A stretch of DNA of 7,867 bases from Acidobacteriota bacterium (GCA_003224195.1 QHYP01000273.1:1-7867); one strand, 5' to 3'. Counted from the stretch's first letter, positions 1-5,471 are shown. The notes: a model not told the origin generated them from the sequence alone. Made by a program: numbers and translations.

Positions 1-1
1 A

Positions 2-970
2 ACGCCTCAGCCAAAGCCGGTCTTGCGCTCGATGGAGCTAGGTCCGCGCGACCGCCTGTCTCAAGCCTTTGTCAAGGAGCAGGAAAAAGGCCGTACGATC
101 GAGGGACCTTATGGACCTGTCGTCCATTTGGATGTGCGCCATCTCGGGGCCAAGGTAATCGATGCGAAGCTGCCCTTTGTTCGCGAGCTTTGCTTGAAAT
201 ATCAGAACGTCGACCCGGTCAAAGAGCTGATCCCCGTGCGGCCGGTGGTTCACTACATGATGGGAGGCGTGCACACCGATCTCAACGGCGCGACGCCGCT
301 TGCCGGCCTCTACGCCGCGGGCGAAGTTGCTTGCGTCAGTATCAACGGCGCCAACCGCCTGGGCTCGAATTCTCTGCCGGAACTCCTCGTCTTCGGGGCG
401 CGCGCGGGCCGGGCGGCGGCCGAATTTGCGTCAGCGTCAAGGGCGTCCTCCAATCACGTTCTTGCGCAGGCAGTGGATGAGCAGCGGCGGCTCGGAGAGC
501 AATTCCTCCGGAAGTCCGGTGGCCACGAGCGCGTTTCTCTACTCCGCGAGGAGTTGCAAGAGACGATGGAAACGAGCGCAGGAATCTACCGCACGGGATC
601 TTCTCTGTCCGCCGGCGCAGAAAGCGTAGCAGGGCTTAAGCAGCGATTCTCCCATGTGGCTCTTGATGACCACAGCCATACATTCAACACGGAACTGACC
701 GCGGCGCTCGAACTTGCATTCATGCTGGACGTGGCCGAAGCGATCGTGCACTCGGCGCTGCATCGCGCCGAATCCCGCGGAGCACACCAGCGTACCGACT
801 TCCCAAAACGTGACGATGAGAGATTCCTGGCGCATACTCTGATCTCCGGGAACGACGGCGGCCGCCCGCGCATCGAGCACCTCCCGGTGACCATCACGCG
901 CTGGCCGCCCGGTGAGCGAGTGTATGGCGCACCAGGTCCCGATTCTCAGAAGGCCAGTGCACCGGGGTAG
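2..970 (+). CDS. frdA: Fumarate reductase flavoprotein subunit FrdA, C-terminal part
   Basis: This is the catalytic, FAD-carrying subunit of quinol:fumarate reductase, which reduces fumarate to succinate on the cytoplasmic face of the membrane. The frame is open from base 2, so the gene is cut by the window edge; 322 codons are visible, a little over half of a protein that is usually about 600 residues. Visible landmarks are HYMMGG (His at visible residue 84, substrate pocket), the FAD-binding stretch GLYAAGE, GANRLGSNSLPEL with the substrate-binding Arg at visible residue 119, and the C-terminal ESRGAHQR...DFPKRDD block starting near 257. The tail, with a PPGERVYG motif, resembles E. coli FrdA (PPAKRVYG in that protein, from memory) more than SdhA. 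It lies 7 bp before frdB. The downstream anchors decide FrdA over SdhA; activity in the reverse direction (succinate oxidation) cannot be excluded. Confidence 0.95.
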   Translation, partial: TPQPKPVLRSMELGPRDRLSQAFVKEQEKGRTIEGPYGPVVHLDVRHLGAKVIDAKLPFVRELCLKYQNVDPVKELIPVRPVVHYMMGGVHTDLNGATPLAGLYAAGEVACVSINGANRLGSNSLPELLVFGARAGRAAAEFASASRASSNHVLAQAVDEQRRLGEQFLRKSGGHERVSLLREELQETMETSAGIYRTGSSLSAGAESVAGLKQRFSHVALDDHSHTFNTELTAALELAFMLDVAEAIVHSALHRAESRGAHQRTDFPKRDDERFLAHTLISGNDGGRPRIEHLPVTITRWPPGERVYGAPGPDSQKASAPG

Positions 971-977
971 CGTCGGT

Positions 978-1721
978 ATGGCAGAGACAATCAAGCTGGA
1001 AGTGGCCCGCTATTCGCCGGAACGCGATGCCGCCCCGCGCTTCGAGACCTTTCAGGTCCCGCTCCGCAAAGAGTGGGTCGTCCTCGACGCGCTGAACTAC
1101 ATCAAGGATCGGCTGGATGGCTCGCTCACTTTCCGCTGGTCGTGCCGCATGGGGATTTGCGGAAGCTGCGGGATGATGGTGAACGGCGAGCCCAAGCTGA
1201 CCTGCGCCACGTTTCTCGCCGATTATGCGCCCGCTCCCGTGCGCGTCGAGCCACTGCGCTATTTCCCGATTGTCCGCGATCTGGTCATCGAAATGACCGA
1301 TTTCTTGCGCAAGCTCCGAGCGATGAAACCCTGGATCATTCGGAAAGAAGAAAAATCCCTGCCGGAGGGCGAGTACCTGCAGACTCCGCAACAATTGGAC
1401 AGCTACAAGCAATACAGCATGTGCATCAACTGCATGCTCTGCTACGCCGCGTGTCCGGTGTACGGGCTCGATCCCTTGTTCAGCGGCCCGGCAGCCATCG
1501 CCCTGGCCCAGCGCTACAACCTCGATTCCCGGGACGAGGGAGCCAATGAGCGCTTTCCAATCCTTTCCCAGCACGAAGGGATCTGGGCCTGCACCTTTGT
1601 CGGCGAGTGCACCGAGGTTTGCCCCAAGCACGTGGATCCGGCGGGCGCCATCCAGCGGTACAAACTCACGGCGGCAAAAGAATGGTTCAAATCGCTGCTG
1701 CTGCCCTGGGGCGTGAGATGA
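978..1721 (+). CDS. frdB: Fumarate reductase iron-sulfur subunit FrdB
   Basis: FrdB passes electrons from menaquinol at the membrane anchor to the flavin in FrdA through three iron-sulfur clusters. The 247-residue product has an N-terminal plant-type ferredoxin domain with 2Fe-2S ligands C56, C61, C64 and C76 (CRMGICGSC...C). Its C-terminal helical domain has C149-x2-C152-x2-C155-x3-C159-P plus C205, C211 and C215. From the known family, C149/152/155/215 bind the 4Fe-4S cluster and C159/205/211 the 3Fe-4S cluster; all are present. The ATG at 978 was chosen because MAETIKLEVARY matches the usual FrdB N-terminus and the start falls just after the frdA stop. A longer GTG start at 912 would overlap frdA by about 60 bp and add unconserved residues. 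The stop overlaps the frdC start in an ATGA, implying translational coupling. Confidence 0.97.
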   Translation: MAETIKLEVARYSPERDAAPRFETFQVPLRKEWVVLDALNYIKDRLDGSLTFRWSCRMGICGSCGMMVNGEPKLTCATFLADYAPAPVRVEPLRYFPIVRDLVIEMTDFLRKLRAMKPWIIRKEEKSLPEGEYLQTPQQLDSYKQYSMCINCMLCYAACPVYGLDPLFSGPAAIALAQRYNLDSRDEGANERFPILSQHEGIWACTFVGECTEVCPKHVDPAGAIQRYKLTAAKEWFKSLLLPWGVR

Positions 1722-2143
1722 AATCAAACAACGCAGCGCCCGGATACTCGCTCTTCCACCCGCGGTGGTATCGCCCGCGCGTCTCCACCTACTGGTGGCT
1801 TCACCAGTGGTCCTATTTGAAGTTTGTCTTGCGGGAGTTGAGCAGTATTTTCGTCGCCCTCTTCGTGGTGATCACGCTGCTGCAACTTCGCGCGCTGTCC
1901 CACGGCCCGCAGGCTTACGCCGATTTTCAGAAGTGGATGAAGAGCCCGGCGGTCATCGCGCTGAACGCGGTCAGTTTTGTCTTCGTTTTGTTTCACGTGG
2001 TGACGTGGTTTCACCTCGCCCCGCGCGCGATGGCGGTCCGCTTCGCGGGAAAGCGCGTCCCCGAACTCCTGATAGTGGGCGCCAACTACGCGGCGTGGGT
2101 GGCCATCTCCGTTGTGGTGGCCTGGTTTCTGCGGGGAGGATAA
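1718..2143 (+). CDS. frdC: Fumarate reductase membrane anchor subunit FrdC
   Basis: FrdC is one of two small integral membrane subunits that hold FrdAB at the membrane and form the quinone site. The 141-residue protein has three predicted transmembrane segments at about residues 41-60, 78-98 and 115-138. The pattern STYWW near residue 23, then LRE at 38-40, parallels the E. coli FrdC N-terminus, where the equivalent Glu takes part in quinone chemistry; here it would be E40. The LFHVVTWFHLAPRA segment (91-104) corresponds to the family's LLHTKTWFELAPKA block. The start is the ATG of an ATGA overlap with the frdB stop. The frame is open further upstream, but that stretch lies inside frdB. The recognition is from remembered family sequence, supported by operon position and topology. 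Confidence 0.93.
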   Translation: MKSNNAAPGYSLFHPRWYRPRVSTYWWLHQWSYLKFVLRELSSIFVALFVVITLLQLRALSHGPQAYADFQKWMKSPAVIALNAVSFVFVLFHVVTWFHLAPRAMAVRFAGKRVPELLIVGANYAAWVAISVVVAWFLRGG

Positions 2144-2509
2144 ATGGCCGGGAAAGAGTCTCAAGTGCGGATCGAGCCGTTCCTCTGGACTTTGTTCAGT
2201 GCGGGCGGCGTGGTGGCCGCGTTCCTTGTGCCGGTGCATCTTTTCCTTTGGGGCTTGGCGTTTCCGTTGGGGTGGATCCAGCCCCCGGCGTACGAGCGCA
2301 TTGTGGCATTGGTCGCTCATCCGGCTGCGCGAGTCTATCTGTTCGTGTTGTGCTCGCTTCCGCTGTTTCACTGGGCGCACCGGTTTCGCTACACGCTCTA
2401 CGACGGCCTGCAAATCAAACATTTGAACGAGGTAATCAATTTCTGCTGTTACGGCGGAGCCCTGTTGGGGACAGCGCTGGCAGGCTACCTGCTCTGGAAC
2501 CTGCCGTAG
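2144..2509 (+). CDS. frdD: Fumarate reductase membrane anchor subunit FrdD
   Basis: FrdD is the second membrane anchor and completes the quinone-binding site with FrdC and FrdB. The 121-residue product has three hydrophobic helices at about 17-42, 58-78 and 98-119. The N-terminal EPFLWTLFSAGG motif and the AYERIVAL and FHWAHRFRYTLYDGL segments match the layout of E. coli FrdD (EPVFWGLFGAGG, SYERVLAF, GLHRMHHAMHDL). The His-rich helix end near H76-H80 is typical. The ATG abuts the frdC TAA stop directly, and a strong Shine-Dalgarno sequence (GGGGAGGA, 2133-2140) lies inside the end of frdC. The combination of FrdC plus FrdD, with no cytochrome b-like dihaem anchor, marks a class D, haem-free enzyme. 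Confidence 0.93.
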   Translation: MAGKESQVRIEPFLWTLFSAGGVVAAFLVPVHLFLWGLAFPLGWIQPPAYERIVALVAHPAARVYLFVLCSLPLFHWAHRFRYTLYDGLQIKHLNEVINFCCYGGALLGTALAGYLLWNLP

Positions 2510-2526
2510 GCCGCTCGGAAGCGGCC
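2509..2526 (+). other. GC hairpin directly after frdD
   Basis: A perfect 6-bp stem GGCCGC/GCGGCC with a 6-base loop starts on the last base of the frdD stop codon. No T-run follows, so it is not a standard intrinsic terminator. It could protect the 3' end of the frd message or dampen read-through into the TPR-like gene about 60 bases downstream. Confidence 0.35.
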
Positions 2527-2582
2527 CCGAGGCCGCGCTGTTCACTTGGAGCAGCCGATCGGCTTCTCCGCCGAAAGGATCC

Positions 2583-3104
2583 ATCTCGAAGGCCGGCATC
2601 GCCGAAGCTCTCGCCAAAGTCGAGCTCTACCGCTACCTCAACGAGCCTGAAGAGGCCGAATCCATCTGCCGCGATATCCTCTCCGTCGATCCCGATCATC
2701 AGCTAGCCCGCCGGATGCTGGGCCTGGCCATCACCGACCAATTCACCGGCGAAGTGGGCGATCGCTATGCAGAAGTGGGAGCCATCTTCGAGGGCCTCCG
2801 CGATCCGTACGAGCGGTTTTACTATACGGGCCTGTTATACGAGCGCCGCGCCAAGGCACAACTCCGCGCCGGCCGCGCCGCGCACATTCTCCTGCCGCTC
2901 ATCGAGGAAGCCATGCGCTGTTTCTCCGAAGCCGAGAATATCCGCCCGCCGGGCAACGACGACGCCATCCTGCGCTGGAACCGCTGCGTGCGTTTGCTCG
3001 AAAGCCGCCCGGATTTTCGCGCCGAACGCGAGCCAGCCCTGTTTGAGCCGGACGACAGCCCGCCGGTCAGCTCGCCGGTGCGCCGGTCCGGTACTCGCGG
3101 CTGA
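2583..3104 (+). CDS. TPR-like small protein, start uncertain (first ATG at 2715)
   Basis: The protein is helical with a tetratricopeptide-repeat flavour and is probably cytoplasmic; function unknown. The first ATG, at 2715, gives 129 residues, but the same frame upstream reads AEALAKVELYRYLNEPEEAE and SICRDILSVDPDHQ, a clear TPR helix pair (paired helices, A/Y/P at usual sites) that the ATG start would cut. From memory, related proteins begin a few residues before the AEALA block, which places the start near 2583. There the codon is ATC, preceded by AAAGGA (2574-2579), only 3 bases away. No ATG, GTG or TTG occurs in frame between 2427 and 2715. The C-terminal half carries YERFYYTGLLYERRAKAQL and RPPGNDDAILRWN. 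It lies downstream of frdD on the same strand and may share its transcript. Either a rare start, a mutated start codon or a sequence error would explain the layout. Confidence 0.7.
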   Translation: MSKAGIAEALAKVELYRYLNEPEEAESICRDILSVDPDHQLARRMLGLAITDQFTGEVGDRYAEVGAIFEGLRDPYERFYYTGLLYERRAKAQLRAGRAAHILLPLIEEAMRCFSEAENIRPPGNDDAILRWNRCVRLLESRPDFRAEREPALFEPDDSPPVSSPVRRSGTRG

Positions 3105-3112
3105 CGCTACGG

Positions 3113-3988
3113 TCAAGGTTTCGCGGCGACGGGCTTCCACTTCTCGAGAAAGTCGAGGATGTCCTCCGGCGCGAGCGACCGGGCTTTCTCAAACTCACGG
3201 CGCTTCTGGCTGAACAGCAGCTTGCCATTCCCATCAAGCACCGCGATGGCGGGGACGCCGCGTTCCACCGGAACATCGTACTGCCTGGCCAAATCCAGAT
3301 TCTTGTTGTACTCGCCGACGTCCACGTGCACGACCTCGAAGGAGCGGGAAAGCACCGGAGCAATTTCCGCAGAGTGGAACGCTTCGTCCAAAACGTGGCA
3401 GTCGTAGCACCAGTTGGCGCCGAAAACCAGCAGGACGCGCTTGCGCGCGCTCGCGGCACTGCCAATGGCCTCGGCGATTTCTGCTTTGGCATCGGAACCC
3501 GCCGGGTAAAGATCCTTGCTCGCGGAGAGCGGCTGCTTCAGCCGCGCCGGGGCCATGCGCTTGACCGCTCCGATCCGCCACGAGTCGCCCTGCTGCACCC
3601 AGGTTTGCGCCGCCGCTACGTACACATTCTTCGTCCCGGCGCCATCTTTCAAGGAAAGGACGGCTTCAAAGACAATCTGGCGCACACCCGGCATCGCGTC
3701 CTGCTGCTGCAGGTCCTCAATCGAAATCCTGGCGAGTCCCTTAGCCTTCCAGCCGCTCCAGAAGGCGACTTCCTCCTGGACGCTTGCCGGGGGGTGCTCC
3801 GGAAGGGTTATGCGCGCGGGCGGTGACGCGGAATAGAGGCTCGCGAGCGCGCTGGAATCTCCCGCGAGCACGGCGGAGCGCCATTGTTCGAGCGGCGGGA
3901 AGGGTGCGCCGGCTTGCGCGGCGCTCGCCGGCACTGCGGCGAGGCAAAGCACGAGAAGAAAGGCAAGGACGGGTATGCGACGGCGCAT
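3113..3988 (-). CDS. Secreted NTF2-like/thioredoxin-domain protein
   Basis: This 291-residue exported protein has a Sec signal peptide (MRRR, then a hydrophobic core to about residue 20, ASA-type cleavage near 23-26). An NTF2/SnoaL-like domain follows at about 30-150 (WRSAVLAGDSSALASLY, ending W..QGDSWRIG), then a thioredoxin fold at about 165-285. The thioredoxin active site is W193-C194-Y-D-C197, with the cis-proline loop GVPAIAV at P246. It is likely a periplasmic thiol:disulfide or cysteine-reducing protein; the substrate is unknown. The ATG at 3988 is preceded by GGAGGA with 4-base spacing and begins the signal peptide, so it is preferred over the in-frame ATG at 4408, which would bury the signal peptide inside the chain. 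Its stop lies 8 bp from the convergent TPR-like gene. The probable promoter is about 430 bp upstream. The NTF2-like assignment is by pattern and less certain than the thioredoxin one. Confidence 0.9.
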   Translation of the reverse strand: MRRRIPVLAFLLVLCLAAVPASAAQAGAPFPPLEQWRSAVLAGDSSALASLYSASPPARITLPEHPPASVQEEVAFWSGWKAKGLARISIEDLQQQDAMPGVRQIVFEAVLSLKDGAGTKNVYVAAAQTWVQQGDSWRIGAVKRMAPARLKQPLSASKDLYPAGSDAKAEIAEAIGSAASARKRVLLVFGANWCYDCHVLDEAFHSAEIAPVLSRSFEVVHVDVGEYNKNLDLARQYDVPVERGVPAIAVLDGNGKLLFSQKRREFEKARSLAPEDILDFLEKWKPVAAKP

Positions 3989-4115
3989 GGGTTCCTCCAG
4001 CCAATTTTCGGGGTAAACGCCGCAAACGGTCAATTGCTGCCGCGACCGCGACCGAGTCCGGGCCGATGCGTTCCATTTTGGGAAGAGTTGGTACACACCC
4101 CCGTGTTTTTCAGAA

Positions 4116-4203
4116 AGAGTGCGGAAGACATTGAAAGCAATGAGCTTGGAGGGGAAAGTTTGGTGTACGGAAAATGGAAGAGTGCGTAAGACCATGAAAA
4201 CAA
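4116..4203. repeat. Imperfect direct repeat, two 25-base units 63 bases apart
   Basis: Units at 4116-4140 and 4179-4203 match at 21 of 25 positions, sharing AGAGTGCG, AAGAC, TGAAA and CAA. Flanking DNA shows looser similarity: a GGAAGAGTTGGTACAC-like piece at 4081 against a GGAAAGTTTGGTGTAC-like piece at about 4153. This suggests an old tandem duplication of about 63-70 bp with small indels. It lies in the putative thioredoxin leader. Confidence 0.5.
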
Positions 4204-4331
4204 AGGGCAATTCTTTTGCAGAAGATTTGGGCCTGGCGCGGAGATCGCAGAGCTCCCAGAGGGATGGACGAGGGGAAGCGGGATTGCGCGAGTTCGGGAG
4301 GGGGCACAAAGGTGACGGACAAATGTCATCT

Positions 4332-4368
4332 CCCCACTCTTTCATGCTAACCGGATGAAAGGACGGGG
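4332..4368 (-). other. Strong hairpin in the thioredoxin leader
   Basis: CTTTCAT (4339-4345) pairs perfectly with ATGAAAG (4355-4361) over a 9-base loop. It is extended by CCCC (4332-4335) with GGGG (4365-4368) across a small internal loop. On the leftward transcript it would form about 40 bases after the predicted start site. It lacks a U-run, so it is more likely a 5'-leader structure than a terminator. Confidence 0.45.
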
Positions 4369-4413
4369 CAGCCGCGCGCGATGAGCGAGGCTGGTACCGT
4401 CGATTCATGACTC

Positions 4414-4442
4414 ATACTAGCACGGATTTATATACTTGTCAA
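4414..4442 (-). promoter_or_regulatory. Near-consensus sigma70 promoter, leftward
   Basis: Read on the minus strand, a perfect -35 TTGACA (4442-4437) is followed by a 17-base spacer and a -10 TAGTAT (4419-4414, 4 of 6 matches to TATAAT). The DNA upstream (4443-4470) is AT-rich, as in an UP element. Transcription would start near 4407 and run into the thioredoxin gene after a leader of about 420 bases. ATACT occurs three times on the plus strand here (4414, 4432, 4443), which could mark a regulator site. Confidence 0.65.
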
Positions 4443-4600
4443 ATACTATTAATTGGTTGATTAGTTCAAACGCGCGGCGAGTAAGCCCTTGAGAGACAGA
4501 AGGTTAGGCGGGAGTCATTCGATGGGGCGCGCACTTGGGGGGCCAAATGCGGGCGAGGTGTTGCCGGGGGCACACGCCTCCAGGGGGTGGCTGAGGAAGA

Positions 4601-4635
4601 TGCCCGTTCCGACCGGCGTCGGAACGGCCGCTACA
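4601..4635 (-). repeat. REP-like hairpin, left copy
   Basis: A perfect 10-bp stem (4604-4613 with 4618-4627; arms CCGTTCCGAC and GTCGGAACGG) carries a 4-base CGGC loop. On the minus strand a GTAG tetranucleotide (4634-4631) precedes the hairpin by 3 bases, as in REP elements recognised by RAYT proteins. That GTAG includes the TAG stop codon of the neighbouring transposase. It matches the right copy at 29 of 35 positions, and all six differences are transitions. It may also act as a 3'-end stabiliser for the transposase message. Confidence 0.8.
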
Positions 4636-5158
4636 AAGGCGTGGCCTTTTTGCGCGGCGGCATCCACGGTTCCACAGGTCGCGGAACTGTCTTCCATTCC
4701 AACACGAACGATCCGGCGTAAGGATAATCGCAGGCGTCTTTGCAAAGCCTCTTCCGAACCGGATTCAGCCAGATATAGGCGGCAACGCGGTCGGAAGAGT
4801 CGTTGGGCCGCAGAATGTGATCATAGAATTTCTTCTGCCAGAGGGTTTGAGGAGTCTGGGCACGAAAGGCTCCTGTCGTCTTCCTCTTGAAGTTCCTCAC
4901 AAATCTCAGGAGATCAGAGGATGAGTGCAGGCCCTCGAGCAATGCGTGAATGTGGTCTGGCATCAGGCAATAGGCGTATACGGCGAAGCCGTGCTGCAGA
5001 GCCGAATCGCGAAATATTTCGATTACGCGATCCGCGAAAACTGGCCGCGCCAAGATCGCTCGTCTGCGCTCGCAACACAGGGTGATGAAGAATCGGCCAC
5101 TGCCCCTATAGTTGAGGGCAGGCAACCGGATATTTTTCCGAGGAAATTGTTTGGTCAT
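4631..5158 (-). CDS. REP-associated tyrosine transposase (RAYT)
   Basis: This is a Y1-type HUH endonuclease that nicks single-stranded DNA at REP hairpins; in known family members it is a domesticated relative of the IS200/IS605 TnpA. The 175-residue protein looks intact. It has an N-terminal YRGSGRFFITLCCERR strand block, the metal-binding HUH motif MPDHIHALLEG (H69-I-H71), a candidate catalytic tyrosine Y112 in KKFYDHILRP, and the C-terminal YIWLNPVRKRL (128-138) and YPYAGS (145-150) signatures. The ATG at 5158 opens the MTKQFPRKNIRLP N-terminus; there is no clear Shine-Dalgarno sequence. An extended -10 promoter lies about 55 bases upstream. Two REP-like hairpins bracket the gene within 3 bp of the stop and about 75 bp of the start. 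This layout is typical of single-copy RAYT genes. No IS-type terminal repeats or target duplication were seen. Confidence 0.94.
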   Translation of the reverse strand: MTKQFPRKNIRLPALNYRGSGRFFITLCCERRRAILARPVFADRVIEIFRDSALQHGFAVYAYCLMPDHIHALLEGLHSSSDLLRFVRNFKRKTTGAFRAQTPQTLWQKKFYDHILRPNDSSDRVAAYIWLNPVRKRLCKDACDYPYAGSFVLEWKTVPRPVEPWMPPRKKATPL

Positions 5159-5211
5159 GAAATGGTTTTGTAGAGGCGGTCCGACGCGGCGCGGAGGACC
5201 GGCAGGGATGC

Positions 5212-5220
5212 ATTATACCA
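5212..5220 (-). promoter_or_regulatory. Extended -10 promoter of the RAYT gene
   Basis: On the minus strand the sequence TGGTATAAT gives a perfect TATAAT with the extended TGn element. No TTGACA-like -35 is present; the position where it would lie (about 5235-5240) is inside the right REP hairpin. The predicted start near 5205 leaves a leader of about 47 bases before the ATG at 5158. Confidence 0.65.
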
Positions 5221-5230
5221 GCGGAGAGAG

Positions 5231-5265
5231 TGCCCGTTCCGGCTGGTGCCGGAGCGGTCGCTACA
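5231..5265 (-). repeat. REP-like hairpin, right copy
   Basis: A 10-bp stem (5234-5243 with 5248-5257) with a 4-base TGGT loop contains one T/G wobble pair and is otherwise fully paired. On the minus strand GTAG (5264-5261) precedes it by 3 bases, exactly as in the left copy. It lies in the same orientation as the left copy, exactly 630 bp away. Compared with that copy, the A-T pair 4612/4619 is replaced by the G-C pair 5242/5249, a compensatory change. It overlaps the -35 zone of the transposase promoter. Confidence 0.8.
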
Positions 5266-5270
5266 GAACC

Positions 5271-5289
5271 GAAGATGCCCGGTCCGGCT
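5271..5289 (-). repeat. Truncated third REP piece
   Basis: GAAGATGCCCGGTCCG (5271-5286) matches the left REP flank GAAGATGCCCGTTCCG (4596-4611) at 15 of 16 bases. The continuation GGCT matches the right copy. The second stem arm and GTAG are missing. It begins 5 bases after the right copy, suggesting a former REP pair. Confidence 0.5.
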
Positions 5290-5454
5290 CACGCCCCCGA
5301 TATGATCGGGGTAAAGTCCAGCCCTCCGCTCAGCGAGCGAAACCTTTCGGACGAAGAGATCGCCAGAGCGGTCTCCGGCCGGCTGAAGAGTGAACCGGAG
5401 GAGCAGAAGCGGGCGGTCGCGCTCTATGTCGGGAGCTTCATGAAGAGAAAGTGA
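5275..5454 (+). CDS. Doubtful small ORF, charged C-terminus
   Basis: From the ATG at 5275 it would encode 59 residues; from the ATG at 5302, 50 residues. The last 36 residues (LSDEEIARAVSGRL, then EPEEQKRAVALYVGSFMKRK) look like a charged amphipathic helix with normal coding composition. The first residues are encoded by REP-derived DNA, so the 5275 start is probably accidental. The ATG at 5302 lies in the loop of a perfect 7-bp hairpin. Neither start has a Shine-Dalgarno sequence. It may be a real small protein, or the 3' remnant of a gene cut by REP insertion. I do not recognise a family. Confidence 0.28.
   Translation: MPGPAHAPDMIGVKSSPPLSERNLSDEEIARAVSGRLKSEPEEQKRAVALYVGSFMKRK
5295..5311. 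repeat. Perfect 7-bp palindrome with ATG loop
   Basis: CCCCGAT (5295-5301) and ATCGGGG (5305-5311) flank the three bases ATG, which form a candidate start codon of the small ORF. It could be an operator, a translation-blocking hairpin or chance. Confidence 0.4.
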
Positions 5455-5471
5455 TCAAGGGCGTTAGTCCC

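Larger units (their letters stand above)
3989..4600. other. Long non-coding stretch upstream of the thioredoxin gene
   Basis: I see no convincing gene in these roughly 610 bases. The leftward half (4413-3989) would be the transcribed leader of the thioredoxin gene if the promoter at 4414-4442 is used. It has a lower GC content than the neighbouring genes. It contains a strong hairpin (4332-4368) and an imperfect direct repeat (4116-4140 and 4179-4203). Bases 4409-4470 are notably AT-rich. Bases 4471-4595 contain runs of G and no ORF I can support. The stretch could include remains of an old mobile element. Confidence 0.5.

Noticed and set aside
1724..2706. Long open frames on both strands across frdC and frdD.
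   Set aside because: These are shadows caused by high GC; the frdC and frdD frames have transmembrane pattern and family motifs, the others do not.
4090..4115. ACAC...GTGT followed by TTTTT on the plus strand, like an intrinsic terminator.
   Set aside because: The stem is only about 4 bp, and no rightward gene ends nearby.
3989..4408. In-frame extension of the thioredoxin gene to an ATG at 4408, which falls at the predicted transcription start (leaderless).
   Set aside because: The 140 added residues have no recognisable protein character and would place a good signal peptide inside the chain; the ATG at 3988 has a strong Shine-Dalgarno sequence.
4631..5158. Treating the RAYT module as a complete insertion sequence.
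   Set aside because: There are no terminal inverted repeats or target duplication; the flanking hairpins are direct REP copies, and RAYT genes are normally single-copy, non-IS loci.
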